Assembly: GCF_000012885.1 (NCBI RefSeq)
Contig: NC_007498.2
Span: 2,418,001 to 2,482,000, forward strand
Direction: 5' to 3'
Length of the DNA stretch: 64,000 bases
Source of the DNA: Syntrophotalea carbinolica DSM 2380
Lineage (GTDB): Bacteria; Desulfobacterota; Desulfuromonadia; Desulfuromonadales; Syntrophotaleaceae
Shown: piece after piece, positions 16,842 to 25,902 of the stretch
Position numbering within the stretch: position 1 is the stretch's first letter
Layout: every line of letters begins with the position of its first letter
Position numbers and translations under genes: made by a program
The notes under the pieces: generated by a model
What the model saw: the letters and a program-made list of their open reading frames with translations, nothing else
Database searches by the model: none
What the model was told of the DNA's origin: nothing

Positions 16842-19800
16842 TCACCCCGAGGTCTCCTCTGCAATGTGCCCCCCGGAAACCAGGTTAAATTTCTTCGACA
16901 ACGGACAGCTTGCGCCCAGGCAACCTTCTTTGTTGCGACGGGCGGGACAACCGATAGCGGCTTGGGCCAGCAGGGCGATGGGCAGCAAATCCCCGGACAG
17001 CTGTGCCGTCTTGCGCAGGGCCAGAAAACTGTCCCGCCGACAGCAGCGCGCAGCCCGCAGGGAACTTATTTCAGCCAGGACCTGCTGCACCACGGTCTGC
17101 ACCGCTTGTCGGGCCTCTGCTTTTAACGGATTGGCCTCTAAAAGCAGACTGAAAGCCACACCGACACCGGTCGCGGCACCACATACGCCCCAGAAGGCGC
17201 AACTGCCGCCGGCAACCTGCCCCCCGCGGCGGATACCGGCCAGCAAAGTCTCGCGACTGACCTGCAGACCACGATTCCGCGCCGTGGCCAGGATCACGCC
17301 GGGCACCAGGGCATGATACTCCGGGCCGTTGTCGGGAAAGCCCGGGTAGGCGGTGATCTTTTCAAACAGATCCAGCATATCGACGGCCTTGGTGTGCAGG
17401 CACATACTTTCGATGATCCCACGAGCATCCCGGGCATGGCAAGCATCGCAGACGAAATGCCCGTTGGTGCAAAGTGCTCGCGTTGTATGCGTCTCTCCGC
17501 AAAAGTGGCAGGAATGCCGGCGGTCTTCGTCGAGATAGCGTAAGGGCGCGCCGCAGACCATGCAGCCGGACACATAGCGCGCGACGCCCTGCTCCGATGC
17601 CGTAGACCGGGTCTCCGGAGGCAAACTGCAGCAGCAACTCTCACCAAGGTCGAGATTGACCACCGTTCCATGCTCATCGAGCTGAAAAGCCCCCTCTCCC
17701 ACCAGATCGGCCTGCTGCCGATCGAGAGTGGCGACAGCGCCGGGCACCAGCACGGCACCATCCGGCCCGAACGCCGAAAGAGGCCCTCGCCAAAGCACCC
17801 GGACCACTTCGGGCGGCGCCGCCTTGACCGCCTGGTAGGTCAGAGAGAAGAAAGGATGCCCGGCCACCACCCGGTAGGGAAAACGTTTGATCAGGCGCAC
17901 CGCGACAAACCCCGCTTCTGCAAGGATGCCTACCAGATCCCGTTGGGTGAGCGCTCCACCGATGCACTCGCCACGCAGGGTTTCATCATTGCGAATAGCC
18001 GCATCCGGCTCCTCTTCACAAACCACGTCAGAAATGACCAACCGCCCTCCGGGGCGCAAAGCTCTCAGAATTTCGGCAAACGCGCGTCGTTTGTCGGGCG
18101 ACAGATTCATCACACAGTTCGACAGCACCACATCCACGGAATCATCGTCCAGGGGCAACTGCTCCAGGTACCCCTGACGAAACTCCAGGTTTTGATAACC
18201 GAGATTCGCCGCGACCGCCTCGGCGCCGCGACGGGCCGCCGACAACATCGGGTCGAGCATGTCGACCCCGAACACTTTACCTCCGGCACCAACCTGGCGG
18301 GCAGCGATGAAACATTCCACACCGCGCCCGGAACCGAGATCGACCACGGTTTCCCCCGGTTGCAGTTGAGCGTCGAGCACCGGGCTGCCGCAACCATAGC
18401 CGCGAAAACGATATGCCTCGGGGATATGGGCGATAAGGCCTTCCTCATAGCAGACAGGGTTGAGAATCTCCTCGCGGTCCTCGGTGGCCGCACCGCGATA
18501 ATAATCTTTGACTGCCGTGTGGCTGTCCTGGCCGGCCAACGCCAGCAGGCAGTTGGAATGCAGCAACGCGACCGAACCGTGCGCACCGCAACTTTCGAGA
18601 ATATCCCCCATTTTAAGACGCAGCGCGGCAGCCCCTTCATCGGCCTGCTTAGACGCCTGCTGCTGAATCAACCAGCAGGCCAGATTTTCGTACAGAGGCA
18701 GATAGGGGTCGCCTCCGACGAAACGCCCGCTGGCCAGATAACTGTGATCAAGGTCACCGCCACCAAGCAAAAACCGCCAGGGAGTAGACAATTCGGTAGC
18801 CGAAGCACGGCGGATTTCATCGAGCACCGCACTGTCGCGCCAGGCGGTGGCCAGATCAGCGGAAATCGGGGTGGACAGTTCCGGCACCCCAACCAATGCT
18901 GCCGAAGGATAGAGCTGTCCATCCGGACCCACAGCCAGCGACTCCCAGGCATTATTGGAACCGTCATGCACGGTGCCGGGGGGAGCGAAGATTTGCGTCT
19001 TGAGTGCCTGCAGATTATCGATGGTCACGCCGTATCGCAGGGCGGCCTCTTCCGCCTTTATCAAATGAGCGAAAAGCTGCTCGTTGTCCGCCACCGCGCC
19101 GTCGTGGCCGCGTCCACGCACGAAATACCACATGAAATGGACATTTTTCCCGCCATATTCGGCCGCGAGAGCGACCATCCCCGGCATATCGCCTACATTG
19201 TCGGCCGTCACGCACATAGATAAAGTGAAGGGGAGATCTCGTCTTTGCAACCAGTCCAGCTGCCCCATAAGCCGGTCAAAACTGCCTGCGCCTCGCAACC
19301 GGTCGTGCCCCTCGCGCAGACCGTCAACACTGATCTGCAGATGCAGCCGCTGACGATCATTTAAAAGACACGGCAATAGCCGGCTCAGCAACAAGCCATT
19401 GGTCAACACCACCAGACGACTGTCGGGCAAGGCCAAAAGTTCCCGGGCAATATAGTCGAACCGGCGATGCACCAGAGGTTCGCCGCCGGTCAAGGCAAAC
19501 ACGCGACAACCCAGATTTGACGCCTGGCGTGCCAACGTGACAATACGCTCGGCATCAAGTTCGGCAGCATCGCCGGGACCGGACCCGAACATGCAGTGCC
19601 GACAGTTCATATTGCAACGATTGGTGATGTGGAACCAGAGCTCCCGCAACGACTCGGTTTTCAGAAAGTGGCTGCGCCCGGGATACACGGCGGCATCACC
19701 TTGAGGCAGGCGCTGCAAAAAACACCTCGCTGCAGTTTCCATGGCAACCGATGCATCCTGGCGCAAGGCACATAAAACCCGGTCACCGGTTGCATTAGGC

Positions 19801-19886
19801 ACAAACCAGGATGGCTGCTCCGGGTTGAGGTAAAGGGGCATGTCCCGCCACTGAAGACGCTGCCAATGCTGAAGCGTGAACTCCAT
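16842..19886 (-). CDS. Three-domain fusion: radical SAM + ArsM-like methyltransferase + DUF5714
   Basis: 1014 residues. The radical SAM domain spans about 80-330, with C91-x3-C95-x2-C98 and glycine motif LTGGEPLVHRR. A class I methyltransferase follows (about 470-700), with motif I VVDLGSGRGVECF near 513 and SNCVMNLSPDKRRAF as in arsenite methyltransferases. After a Cys run (SCCCSLP) comes a Cys/His-rich region matching DUF5714 (about 770-1005: CMVCGAP, CHFCGE, CDACHARD, GSCAFWGVCGAATGVG). The substrate is unknown. ArsM-like sequence hints at a metalloid or other soft substrate, but no ars genes are adjacent. It lies between a VTT membrane protein and trmO. The frame is open throughout, so the fusion is real in this assembly. 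Confidence 0.88.
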   Translation of the reverse strand: MEFTLQHWQRLQWRDMPLYLNPEQPSWFVPNATGDRVLCALRQDASVAMETAARCFLQRLPQGDAAVYPGRSHFLKTESLRELWFHITNRCNMNCRHCMFGSGPGDAAELDAERIVTLARQASNLGCRVFALTGGEPLVHRRFDYIARELLALPDSRLVVLTNGLLLSRLLPCLLNDRQRLHLQISVDGLREGHDRLRGAGSFDRLMGQLDWLQRRDLPFTLSMCVTADNVGDMPGMVALAAEYGGKNVHFMWYFVRGRGHDGAVADNEQLFAHLIKAEEAALRYGVTIDNLQALKTQIFAPPGTVHDGSNNAWESLAVGPDGQLYPSAALVGVPELSTPISADLATAWRDSAVLDEIRRASATELSTPWRFLLGGGDLDHSYLASGRFVGGDPYLPLYENLACWLIQQQASKQADEGAAALRLKMGDILESCGAHGSVALLHSNCLLALAGQDSHTAVKDYYRGAATEDREEILNPVCYEEGLIAHIPEAYRFRGYGCGSPVLDAQLQPGETVVDLGSGRGVECFIAARQVGAGGKVFGVDMLDPMLSAARRGAEAVAANLGYQNLEFRQGYLEQLPLDDDSVDVVLSNCVMNLSPDKRRAFAEILRALRPGGRLVISDVVCEEEPDAAIRNDETLRGECIGGALTQRDLVGILAEAGFVAVRLIKRFPYRVVAGHPFFSLTYQAVKAAPPEVVRVLWRGPLSAFGPDGAVLVPGAVATLDRQQADLVGEGAFQLDEHGTVVNLDLGESCCCSLPPETRSTASEQGVARYVSGCMVCGAPLRYLDEDRRHSCHFCGETHTTRALCTNGHFVCDACHARDARGIIESMCLHTKAVDMLDLFEKITAYPGFPDNGPEYHALVPGVILATARNRGLQVSRETLLAGIRRGGQVAGGSCAFWGVCGAATGVGVAFSLLLEANPLKAEARQAVQTVVQQVLAEISSLRAARCCRRDSFLALRKTAQLSGDLLPIALLAQAAIGCPARRNKEGCLGASCPLSKKFNLVSGGHIAEETSG

Positions 19887-19920
19887 GCAAAAACACCTTT
19901 CGCATAAATCGAACGGAAAA

Positions 19921-20637
19921 TCAGACTTTATCTCGCAAAGCGGCCCGGGCCAGGCGGGTTACATACAAGGTTACCGCCACGGTGGCGACGAGCCCCACCA
20001 GGTAAAGCGCCCATTCCCCGGCACTGTGTGTGGTCCGTCCGGCCCCCAGGCGAGCCAGGTCGCCGGCCAGAGAGCCTAGATAAACATACATGACGGTGCC
20101 CGGCAACATCCCGACCCAGGACGCCCAGAAATAGTGCCTCAGGGAAATACGCGTCAGGCCGTAAGCATAGTTGAGCAGGTTGAAGGGAAAAACCGGCGAA
20201 AGCCGGGTCAGCAGGACAATTTTCCAACCTTCGCGGGCCACAGCCCGGTCGATGGCATCGAACCGGGGATTCTTCGCAATACGTGTTGCGATGCGTTCCC
20301 GGGCTGCGGATCGTCCGAGCAGAAAAGCGCAGACGGCACCGAGAATCGAAGCGACGGAAACCAAAAGGGTACCCTTCACCACGCCAAAAAGCACACCCGC
20401 CCCCAGGGTAAGCAGCAAACCCGGGATCAGAAAAACCGTCGCCAGCACATACAAGGCGACAAACAGCAAAAAGCCCCATCTCCCCACGCTGTCGATACCA
20501 GACAAGGCCTGTTGCAACAAAGTCTCTGCATCCAGGCAACGCAGCAGCACCAGCAACAGCAGGATCAACAACAGCAAAAGAGCGCCTTTTACATGCGCGG
20601 TTTTAATCTGCACACGATCAATCGGTGATCTGGGCAT
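19921..20637 (-). CDS. VTT-domain (TVP38/TMEM64, DedA-like) membrane protein
   Basis: 238 residues. A membrane helix at about 17-35 is followed by the VTT core: VFLIPGLLLTLGAGVLFG, the re-entrant GRSAARERIA segment, LLTRLSPVFPFNLLNYAYG and SWVGMLPGTVMYVYLGS. Members are inner-membrane proteins, some with phospholipid or polyprenyl-phosphate transport roles. The ATG at 20637 has GGAG upstream. The fusion gene starts 34 bases downstream, so they probably share a transcript. Confidence 0.88.
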   Translation of the reverse strand: MPRSPIDRVQIKTAHVKGALLLLLILLLLVLLRCLDAETLLQQALSGIDSVGRWGFLLFVALYVLATVFLIPGLLLTLGAGVLFGVVKGTLLVSVASILGAVCAFLLGRSAARERIATRIAKNPRFDAIDRAVAREGWKIVLLTRLSPVFPFNLLNYAYGLTRISLRHYFWASWVGMLPGTVMYVYLGSLAGDLARLGAGRTTHSAGEWALYLVGLVATVAVTLYVTRLARAALRDKV

Positions 20638-21118
20638 GTAAACTCCTCGTCGTTGAGCACAAAAATATGCTGGCATGACACCCCAGGGATGGGAGTCCTG
20701 CAAAAAGGGCGGTGAACGATATTTGAACAGCATCGTTCAGTTCCTGATCAACCTTCAGACGTAAACACCCAGGCCGGGCAAATGTGCCCGTATGGAAAAA
20801 ACCGGGCCTTCACACCAGATCGCCGAGCATAGCCATCCTCCCGATACGATCAAGGTTCATGGCTGCACACCAACGGCATGAAAGAAAAAATTCCTGCCGG
20901 ATTTCATCCCTGTCCCAGATTTCCCGCCATGGGGGAACATCTTCTCCGCAGTTGTTCCGTAACTAAAATAAAGCATAGCAAAAGCATACCACCAGGGACT
21001 CCGAGTCGGTAGTCAGGACACTTGTCTCAATTAAACCAGGTAATAGGCATCGAATGTGCAAACGTAACGGGTGTTCGATGAAGCCATCTCAACTTTCATT
21101 CCCTTGGAGGCTATCTCC
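20638..21118. other. Divergent intergenic region
   Basis: It separates the VTT operon (-) from the ANTAR regulator (+). A perfect hairpin CGGGCA-AATG-TGCCCG occurs at 20775-20790, and an inverted repeat CATCGAA/TTCGATG (21048-21080) lies just ahead of the regulator's ribosome-binding site. No known riboswitch was recognised. Confidence 0.5.
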
Positions 21119-21682
21119 GTGAAAAGCGTTCTGGTCGTAGACGACAAACCTGAAATTCGCCGTCGGGTGGCGGAAGCCCTGATAAAATACGGATTTACGG
21201 ACATATTGGAAGCCGAAAACGGTCAACAGGCTATCGACATGGCGCAAGCCCATAAACCCCTTCTCATCCTCATGGACTATGTCATGCCGGTCATGGATGG
21301 CATCACCGCTGCTGAAAAAATAAGCAAAAAGTGCCCCACCCCCATCGTACTGCTGACGACCCGTGCAGACCACGAAACCATCGAAAAAGCCCGCTTGGCA
21401 GGAATCAGCAACTATGTTGTGGAACCGTTCCGTGAAGACCAGCTGTTCCCGGCGGTCGACCTGGCCATCCACCATTTCATCGAAGTCACCAGCCTTCGTC
21501 AGGAAGTGGCCAAACTCAAAGACACCCTGGAATCACGCAAAATCATCGAAAAAGCCAAAGGCGCATTGATTCAGCAAGGCATGTCCGAACAGGATGCCTA
21601 CCGCAAAATACAGCGCATGGCTATGAACAAGCGTAAAACTCTCAAGGAGGTGGCGGAAGCCATCCTGTTGACCCTGGAGTAA
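21119..21682 (+). CDS. ANTAR-domain response regulator (transcription antiterminator)
   Basis: 187 residues with a GTG start preceded by TTGGAGG at eight bases. The receiver domain (1-120) has acidic D8-D9 and phospho-acceptor D53 (LILMDYVMPVMDG), but the usual lysine of the K-P motif is Glu102 (YVVEPF). A helical linker leads to the ANTAR domain (about 128-187: KIIEKAKGALIQQGMSEQDA, TLKEVAEAIL). ANTAR proteins bind paired hexaloop hairpins in nascent RNA and prevent termination. draT begins eight bases downstream. Two such leaders occur in this window, before nifH and nifB, so this is the likely regulator (inference; similar to GnfR of Geobacter). No sensor kinase is adjacent. Confidence 0.92.
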   Translation: MKSVLVVDDKPEIRRRVAEALIKYGFTDILEAENGQQAIDMAQAHKPLLILMDYVMPVMDGITAAEKISKKCPTPIVLLTTRADHETIEKARLAGISNYVVEPFREDQLFPAVDLAIHHFIEVTSLRQEVAKLKDTLESRKIIEKAKGALIQQGMSEQDAYRKIQRMAMNKRKTLKEVAEAILLTLE

Positions 21683-21690
21683 AGGCCGCC

Positions 21691-22491
21691 GTGCAATCAT
21701 GTTGTACAAACTACTGTTCCCTGCCGCCCTGGGCCATTGCATCCCGGCACTTCAACCGGCACCCCAAGCCGTTGGAGCTGCAAGGGGTGCGTCGCTGTCA
21801 TCATTCCTTTTTTGAACGACTGGACAACGAACCGGATGCGGAACGTCGCACAGCGACCTTCCACGACTACATGGATGTCACCTTTCAGTTGCATCAGTGG
21901 AGTCAGCAGAAAACCGTTGGTGGCCGGAAAAGCCTTAAAAACAGTTATCTGCGGTTTCTGCGCGGCTGGATGTTCGACTCCAACGGTCGCGAAGGTGCGG
22001 TACTGAAAGGTTGGGTCGAAAGTCGTTTCGGCCTCACCCCGACCTACCATGGCCAGGCCATCTCCGATGTGCATTCGGAAGCCTATCTGGCCTACCTGGT
22101 CGACCGCATGCGCGGCAGCGCCCGTACCAGCGCCATTCAGGCCCAGTTCGATCTGCTGTTCGAGTTTGCCCAATATGAATTGCAACGCCGCTTTCCCGGA
22201 CAAACCCATTTCGACCTGTTCCGCGGTATTTACGATTTCTCCGAACACCCTTTACTGGAACAAATTGATCCTCACCACTGCGTGCTGCGCCTCAACAACC
22301 TGAATTCCTTTACCAGCGACTTCGAACGCGCCTGGGAGTTCGGTTCCAAGGTTCTGGCGGTGAAGGTTCCGGCCAGCAAAATTCTCTTTTTCAATGGCCT
22401 GTTTTCCTCGGCGCTGTTACGCGGCGAAGAAGAGAATCTTGTCATCGGTGGTGAATACGAAGTTGAAGTCGTGACTGGAGGCTTTCGATGA
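21691..22491 (+). CDS. draT: NAD+--dinitrogen-reductase ADP-ribosyltransferase
   Basis: 266 residues. The N terminus NYCSLPPWAIASRHFNRHPK and the long LHQWSQQKTVGGRKSLKNSY region are typical of DraT. The enzyme transfers ADP-ribose from NAD+ to one arginine of NifH (Arg103 of the NifH in this window) and switches nitrogenase off when ammonium appears or energy falls. The start is GTG at 21691; the ATG at 21699 is in another frame. It overlaps draG by four bases. NifH at 29668 keeps the target motif CAGRG. Confidence 0.92.
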   Translation: MQSCCTNYCSLPPWAIASRHFNRHPKPLELQGVRRCHHSFFERLDNEPDAERRTATFHDYMDVTFQLHQWSQQKTVGGRKSLKNSYLRFLRGWMFDSNGREGAVLKGWVESRFGLTPTYHGQAISDVHSEAYLAYLVDRMRGSARTSAIQAQFDLLFEFAQYELQRRFPGQTHFDLFRGIYDFSEHPLLEQIDPHHCVLRLNNLNSFTSDFERAWEFGSKVLAVKVPASKILFFNGLFSSALLRGEEENLVIGGEYEVEVVTGGFR

Positions 22492-23411
22492 GTGACCATC
22501 ACACGCCCCTGGAACATCTCATCCGCCGCGCCCAGAATGCCTTTCTGGGACTGGCTATCGGGGACGCCCTGGGAGCCACCACCGAATTCCTCACGCCCTC
22601 GGAAATCAAGTTTCGGCACAAAATCCATCGGCGCATGATCGGCGGCGGCTGGCTCAACCTCAAACCGGGCCAGGTCACCGACGATACGGAAATGAGTCTT
22701 TGCATCGCCCGCGCCATCGACGAGGCAAGCGGCTGGCACCTGCACGGCATCGCCGAACACTTTGCCGGCTGGCTGCGCAGCAAACCGATCGACGTCGGCG
22801 CCACCTGTCGCCGCGGCATCAGCGATTTCATCATGAAGGGCCAGACGGAAAAAGCATACAGCGACTGGGATGGCGGTAACGGCGCTGCCATGCGCATGCT
22901 GCCCGTTGCACTCTTCACCCTGGGCGACGAAGCTTTGCTTGAGCAATACAGTATCCAGCAGGCTCACCTCACCCATAACCACCCCCTATCCGACGCCGGC
23001 TGCATCGCCGTCGGAAAACTGGTTCAACAGGCCCTGCAGGGTGACGACCGGCCCAAACTGCACGCCACCGTCCGTCAACTCTGTGCCGAACATCCCAAAT
23101 TTCACTGCAAGCACTATCGTGGTCTGGCCTCGGCTTATGTGGTGGAAACCCTGCAAACCGTTTTTCACTATTTTTTCAGCACCGGGGATTTCGAGGAATG
23201 TCTCATCGGAGTCGTCAACCAGGGTGGCGACGCCGACACCACCGGTGCCATCGTCGGTATGATTGCCGGGGCATTTTACGCCGACAAGCCATGGCCGCGA
23301 AACTGGTTGAAAAAACTCAATCCAAAAGTCAAAACCGAGGTCACCGCCCTTGCCGAACGCCTGGTACGCTTATCCCCTTTGGGAAAAAGGCTGCAAGCCG
23401 CCGAGGGCTAG
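22488..23411 (+). CDS. draG: ADP-ribosyl-[dinitrogen reductase] glycohydrolase
   Basis: 307 residues. Metal-binding motifs of the ADP-ribosylglycohydrolase family are intact: GDALGATTEF near 25, T64-D65-D66 in VTDDTEMS, and D248/D250 in GGDADTTGAIVG. DraG removes ADP-ribose from NifH and reactivates it. Translation is coupled to draT by an ATGA overlap. A terminator starts at the last base of the stop codon, so regulator-draT-draG is a closed three-gene unit. Confidence 0.95.
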   Translation: MSDHHTPLEHLIRRAQNAFLGLAIGDALGATTEFLTPSEIKFRHKIHRRMIGGGWLNLKPGQVTDDTEMSLCIARAIDEASGWHLHGIAEHFAGWLRSKPIDVGATCRRGISDFIMKGQTEKAYSDWDGGNGAAMRMLPVALFTLGDEALLEQYSIQQAHLTHNHPLSDAGCIAVGKLVQQALQGDDRPKLHATVRQLCAEHPKFHCKHYRGLASAYVVETLQTVFHYFFSTGDFEECLIGVVNQGGDADTTGAIVGMIAGAFYADKPWPRNWLKKLNPKVKTEVTALAERLVRLSPLGKRLQAAEG

Positions 23412-23436
23412 GCGGAATCGACCGTCCCGCCTTTTT
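23411..23436 (+). terminator. Terminator of the ANTAR-draTG operon
   Basis: GGCGG pairs with CCGCC around an 11-base loop, followed by TTTTT. It begins within the draG stop codon. Confidence 0.75.
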
Positions 23437-23606
23437 ACGCTTTACCAGCAACCACCCTACCTTCCCCTCCCCTCAAAAATGTGCCCGGATCCCCTCTCCA
23501 CTCTTACGAACCGCTCTTTTTGTTATACTCTGCAAGACCACTTGTATAGCAAAACACACTGAAAAAACATGTAAATACGGCCACCTGATGATATCCGGAC
23601 AATAGG

Positions 23607-23624
23607 TTCGGTATAAATATCGAA
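23607..23624. promoter_or_regulatory. Near-palindrome upstream of the cupin/XRE regulator (candidate operator)
   Basis: TTCGGTAT and ATATCGAA flank two A residues and match as an inverted repeat with one mismatch. It lies 43-60 bases upstream of the -35 box and could be an operator for the regulator itself. No binding evidence is available. Confidence 0.4.
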
Positions 23625-23666
23625 CGCGCCAGTATTCAATTGGTTTATAATACCTAAACTTTTTTA

Positions 23667-23694
23667 TTGACAAACCGGCCAAAAACCCTATTAT
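23667..23694 (+). promoter_or_regulatory. Sigma-70-type promoter for the cupin/XRE regulator
   Basis: TTGACA (23667-23672) and TATTAT (23689-23694) are separated by 16 bases, 35 bases before the start codon. The TTG inside the -35 box opens a longer reading frame but is not the gene start. Confidence 0.75.
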
Positions 23695-23729
23695 CAGCGC
23701 CTGATTTTCAGATCCCAGGACTTTTGACC

Positions 23730-24296
23730 ATGGAGCGCAACTTGAACATCGGCGAAAAATTAAAAAGACTCAGAATGATCAACTCGCTGACCCAGGAAGA
23801 GCTCGGCAACCGTGCGGATCTGACCAAGGGGTATATCTCCCAGCTGGAAAACGATACAGCCTGCCCTTCCATTGCCACACTGAAGGACATCCTCGATGTC
23901 TTCGGTGTCAGCATGCAGGAGTTCTTCACCGACCCCGTCGATACGGAGGTGGTGTTCGGCACCGATGCCCGTGTTCAGCCCACCAACGACGGTGACGACA
24001 TCAAGGTGGAACTGCTCGTCCCCGGGGCCCAGAACCGGGAAATGGATCCGGCCCTGGTGACCCTCGAGCCTGGTGCCGAGATGGAGGAGCAGGATTTCCA
24101 CGAAGGCGAAGAGTTCGGCTACGTGTTGCTCGGGCGTATTCAGGTACAACTGGACGACAAGGTCTACACGGTGAAAAAAAACGAATGTTTTTTCTTCACC
24201 TCGGATCGGCGGCATTCGGTCAGGAATATCGGCAAAGGCCCGGCCAGGATTCTGTGGGTGGTGACTCCGCCGACCTTCGACTACAAAGGTAAGTAA
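23730..24296 (+). CDS. XRE-family transcriptional regulator with C-terminal cupin domain
   Basis: 188 residues. A helix-turn-helix domain (about 8-62: RLRMINSLTQEELGNRADLT, KGYISQLENDTACPS) is followed by a cupin sensor domain (about 110-183: LEPGAEMEEQDFHEGEEFGY, FFTSDRRHSVRNIG). This architecture is common in regulators of polyamine, amino acid or sulfur metabolism, with the cupin binding the effector. It lies 119 bases ahead of a carboxyspermidine polyamine operon on the same strand, so control of polyamine synthesis is a reasonable inference. Start at ATG 23730, with CAGGA upstream. Confidence 0.9.
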   Translation: MERNLNIGEKLKRLRMINSLTQEELGNRADLTKGYISQLENDTACPSIATLKDILDVFGVSMQEFFTDPVDTEVVFGTDARVQPTNDGDDIKVELLVPGAQNREMDPALVTLEPGAEMEEQDFHEGEEFGYVLLGRIQVQLDDKVYTVKKNECFFFTSDRRHSVRNIGKGPARILWVVTPPTFDYKGK

Positions 24297-24415
24297 CGGG
24301 CTGCACCTTGCTGTCCGGGCTGACTTTGACGACAAGAACATCATCATAACCCACGGGTTTATACTTTTTACCCGCTGAGTGGCTACAGACTCTTAAACCA
24401 AAAAGGATTAAAACC

Positions 24416-25615
24416 ATGAGCAAAGTGCTGATTATTGGTGCAGGTGGCGTAGGACGTGTCGTGACCCATAAATGCGCCCAGGCAAAAGATGTGTTCAGCG
24501 CTATCACGCTGGCTTCCCGGACTCAGTCCAAGTGTGATGCCATTGCCGCGGAGATCCCCGATTTCCCCATCAAAACAGCCAAGGTAGATGCGGACAATGT
24601 CCCCGAACTGGTGGCACTGATCCAACAGGAAAAGCCCCAACTGGTTCTCAACGTAGCCCTGCCCTATCAGGATCTGACTATCATGGATGCCTGTCTGGAA
24701 ACGGGGGTCGATTATCTTGACACCGCCAATTACGAGCCCATCGACACAGCCAAGTTCGAGTACAGCTGGCAGTGGGCCTATCATGACCGGTTTAAGGAAA
24801 AAGGCCTGATGGCTCTGCTCGGCAGCGGCTTCGACCCGGGCGTAACCAACGTCTACACCGCGCTGGCGGCAAAAAAGTATCTGGATGAGATTCACGAAAT
24901 CGATATTATCGATGCCAACGCCGGCAGCCATGGCCAGCCGTTTGCCACCAATTTCAATCCGGAGATCAATATCCGCGAGGTTACCGCGCCCTGCCGCCAC
25001 TGGGAAAACGGCAACTGGATCGAAACCCCGGCATTGAGCACCAAGCACAGCTTCGAATTCCCGGACGGTATAGGGCCGATGAATATCTACCGCATGTATC
25101 ATGAGGAGATGGAGTCGCTGGTCAAGCACATTCCGACCATCAAAAAAGCCCAGTTCTGGATGACCTTCTCCGACAATTACCTCAAGCACCTTGAGGTATT
25201 GCAGAATATCGGCATGACCCGCATCGACGAAGTCGAGTACCAGGGACAGAAGATCGTACCGCTGCAGTTTCTCAAAGCCGTGCTGCCCGATCCCGGCAGC
25301 CTCGGCCCTTTGACTAAAGGTCGCACCTGCATCGGCGTCATCGCCCGCGGCATCAAGGACGGCAAGCGCAAGCAGGTTTACATCTACAACATCTGCGACC
25401 ATGAGGCCTGCTACAAGGAAGTCAATTCCCAGGCCATCAGCTACACCACCGGCGTACCGGCAACGGTCGGCGCCATGATGATGCTGACCGGCAAATGGCG
25501 CGGCGAAGGGGTCTTCAACATGGAACAGTTCGACCCGGAACTTTTCCTCGACGTACTCGCCCCCATGGGCCTGCCCACCCAGGTCATCGACGGCGGGGAA
25601 TGGCCGGAGCTGTAA
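24416..25615 (+). CDS. Carboxy(nor)spermidine dehydrogenase (saccharopine dehydrogenase family)
   Basis: 399 residues. The Rossmann motif VLIIGAGGVGRVV starts at residue 4, and the family core includes GVDYLDTANYEP and LLGSGFDPGVTNVYTALAAK. Known reaction: NADPH-dependent condensation of putrescine or diaminopropane with aspartate semialdehyde to carboxyspermidine or carboxynorspermidine. Saccharopine dehydrogenases share the fold, but the adjacent nspC and speA genes favour the polyamine role. The ATG at 24416 follows AAAGGAT. Confidence 0.9.
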   Translation: MSKVLIIGAGGVGRVVTHKCAQAKDVFSAITLASRTQSKCDAIAAEIPDFPIKTAKVDADNVPELVALIQQEKPQLVLNVALPYQDLTIMDACLETGVDYLDTANYEPIDTAKFEYSWQWAYHDRFKEKGLMALLGSGFDPGVTNVYTALAAKKYLDEIHEIDIIDANAGSHGQPFATNFNPEINIREVTAPCRHWENGNWIETPALSTKHSFEFPDGIGPMNIYRMYHEEMESLVKHIPTIKKAQFWMTFSDNYLKHLEVLQNIGMTRIDEVEYQGQKIVPLQFLKAVLPDPGSLGPLTKGRTCIGVIARGIKDGKRKQVYIYNICDHEACYKEVNSQAISYTTGVPATVGAMMMLTGKWRGEGVFNMEQFDPELFLDVLAPMGLPTQVIDGGEWPEL

Positions 25616-25654
25616 AGCCCGAGGCTTGAGGAACGCGAAACCCCAAAAGCGAAT

Positions 25655-25696
25655 GATTAGTAATTGGTGATTAGTTACTGGTGACTGGTGATTGTT
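25655..25696. repeat. Six degenerate heptads, reverse orientation of the ACCARTC family
   Basis: Units read GATTAGT, AATTGGT, GATTAGT, TACTGGT, GACTGGT, GATTGTT. Their complements are variants of ACCA(A/G)TC, the unit repeated twelve times at 38273-38356. Confidence 0.75.
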
Positions 25697-25870
25697 ACTT
25701 ACATATTGCCGATGTGGAATCATCCTGTCCCCTCGTGACGCAGCCGGAGCGAAGCGACCGGCGGACGAAAAAGGCGGAAGACTGAGCGTAGCGAACCCTT
25801 CCGCCCGCCCGGCGGTTGCGTAGCGCAGGGAACCCGCCGCAGGCGGGCCAGGAGCGGGGCACCTTTCTCT

Positions 25871-25902
25871 GCTTACTCTCTTTTGGTGTAAAAAGAGAGT
25901 AA
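25871..25902. repeat. Strong imperfect palindrome in a GC-rich intergenic element
   Basis: CTTACTCTCTTTT pairs with AAAAGAGAGTAAG around a short centre. It is flanked by GC-rich inverted repeats (CCCGCCGCAGGCGGG near 25830-25845; GCGGGGACGCGCCCCCGC at 25911-25928). The look is that of a dispersed intergenic element rather than a simple terminator. Confidence 0.6.

Noticed and set aside
17670-19223. Plus-strand open frame of 517 codons inside the radical SAM fusion gene
   Set aside because: The minus-strand frame contains the motifs of three known domains, so the plus-strand frame is a shadow.
20638-21118. Cyclic di-GMP (GEMM), cobalamin or Moco riboswitch before the ANTAR regulator or VTT gene
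   Set aside because: Consensus elements of these classes could not be found on either strand; only simple hairpins are present.
24383-25723. Long open frame (446 codons) opposite the carboxynorspermidine dehydrogenase gene
   Set aside because: The plus strand encodes a clear Rossmann enzyme with a ribosome-binding site; the antisense frame has no recognisable domain.
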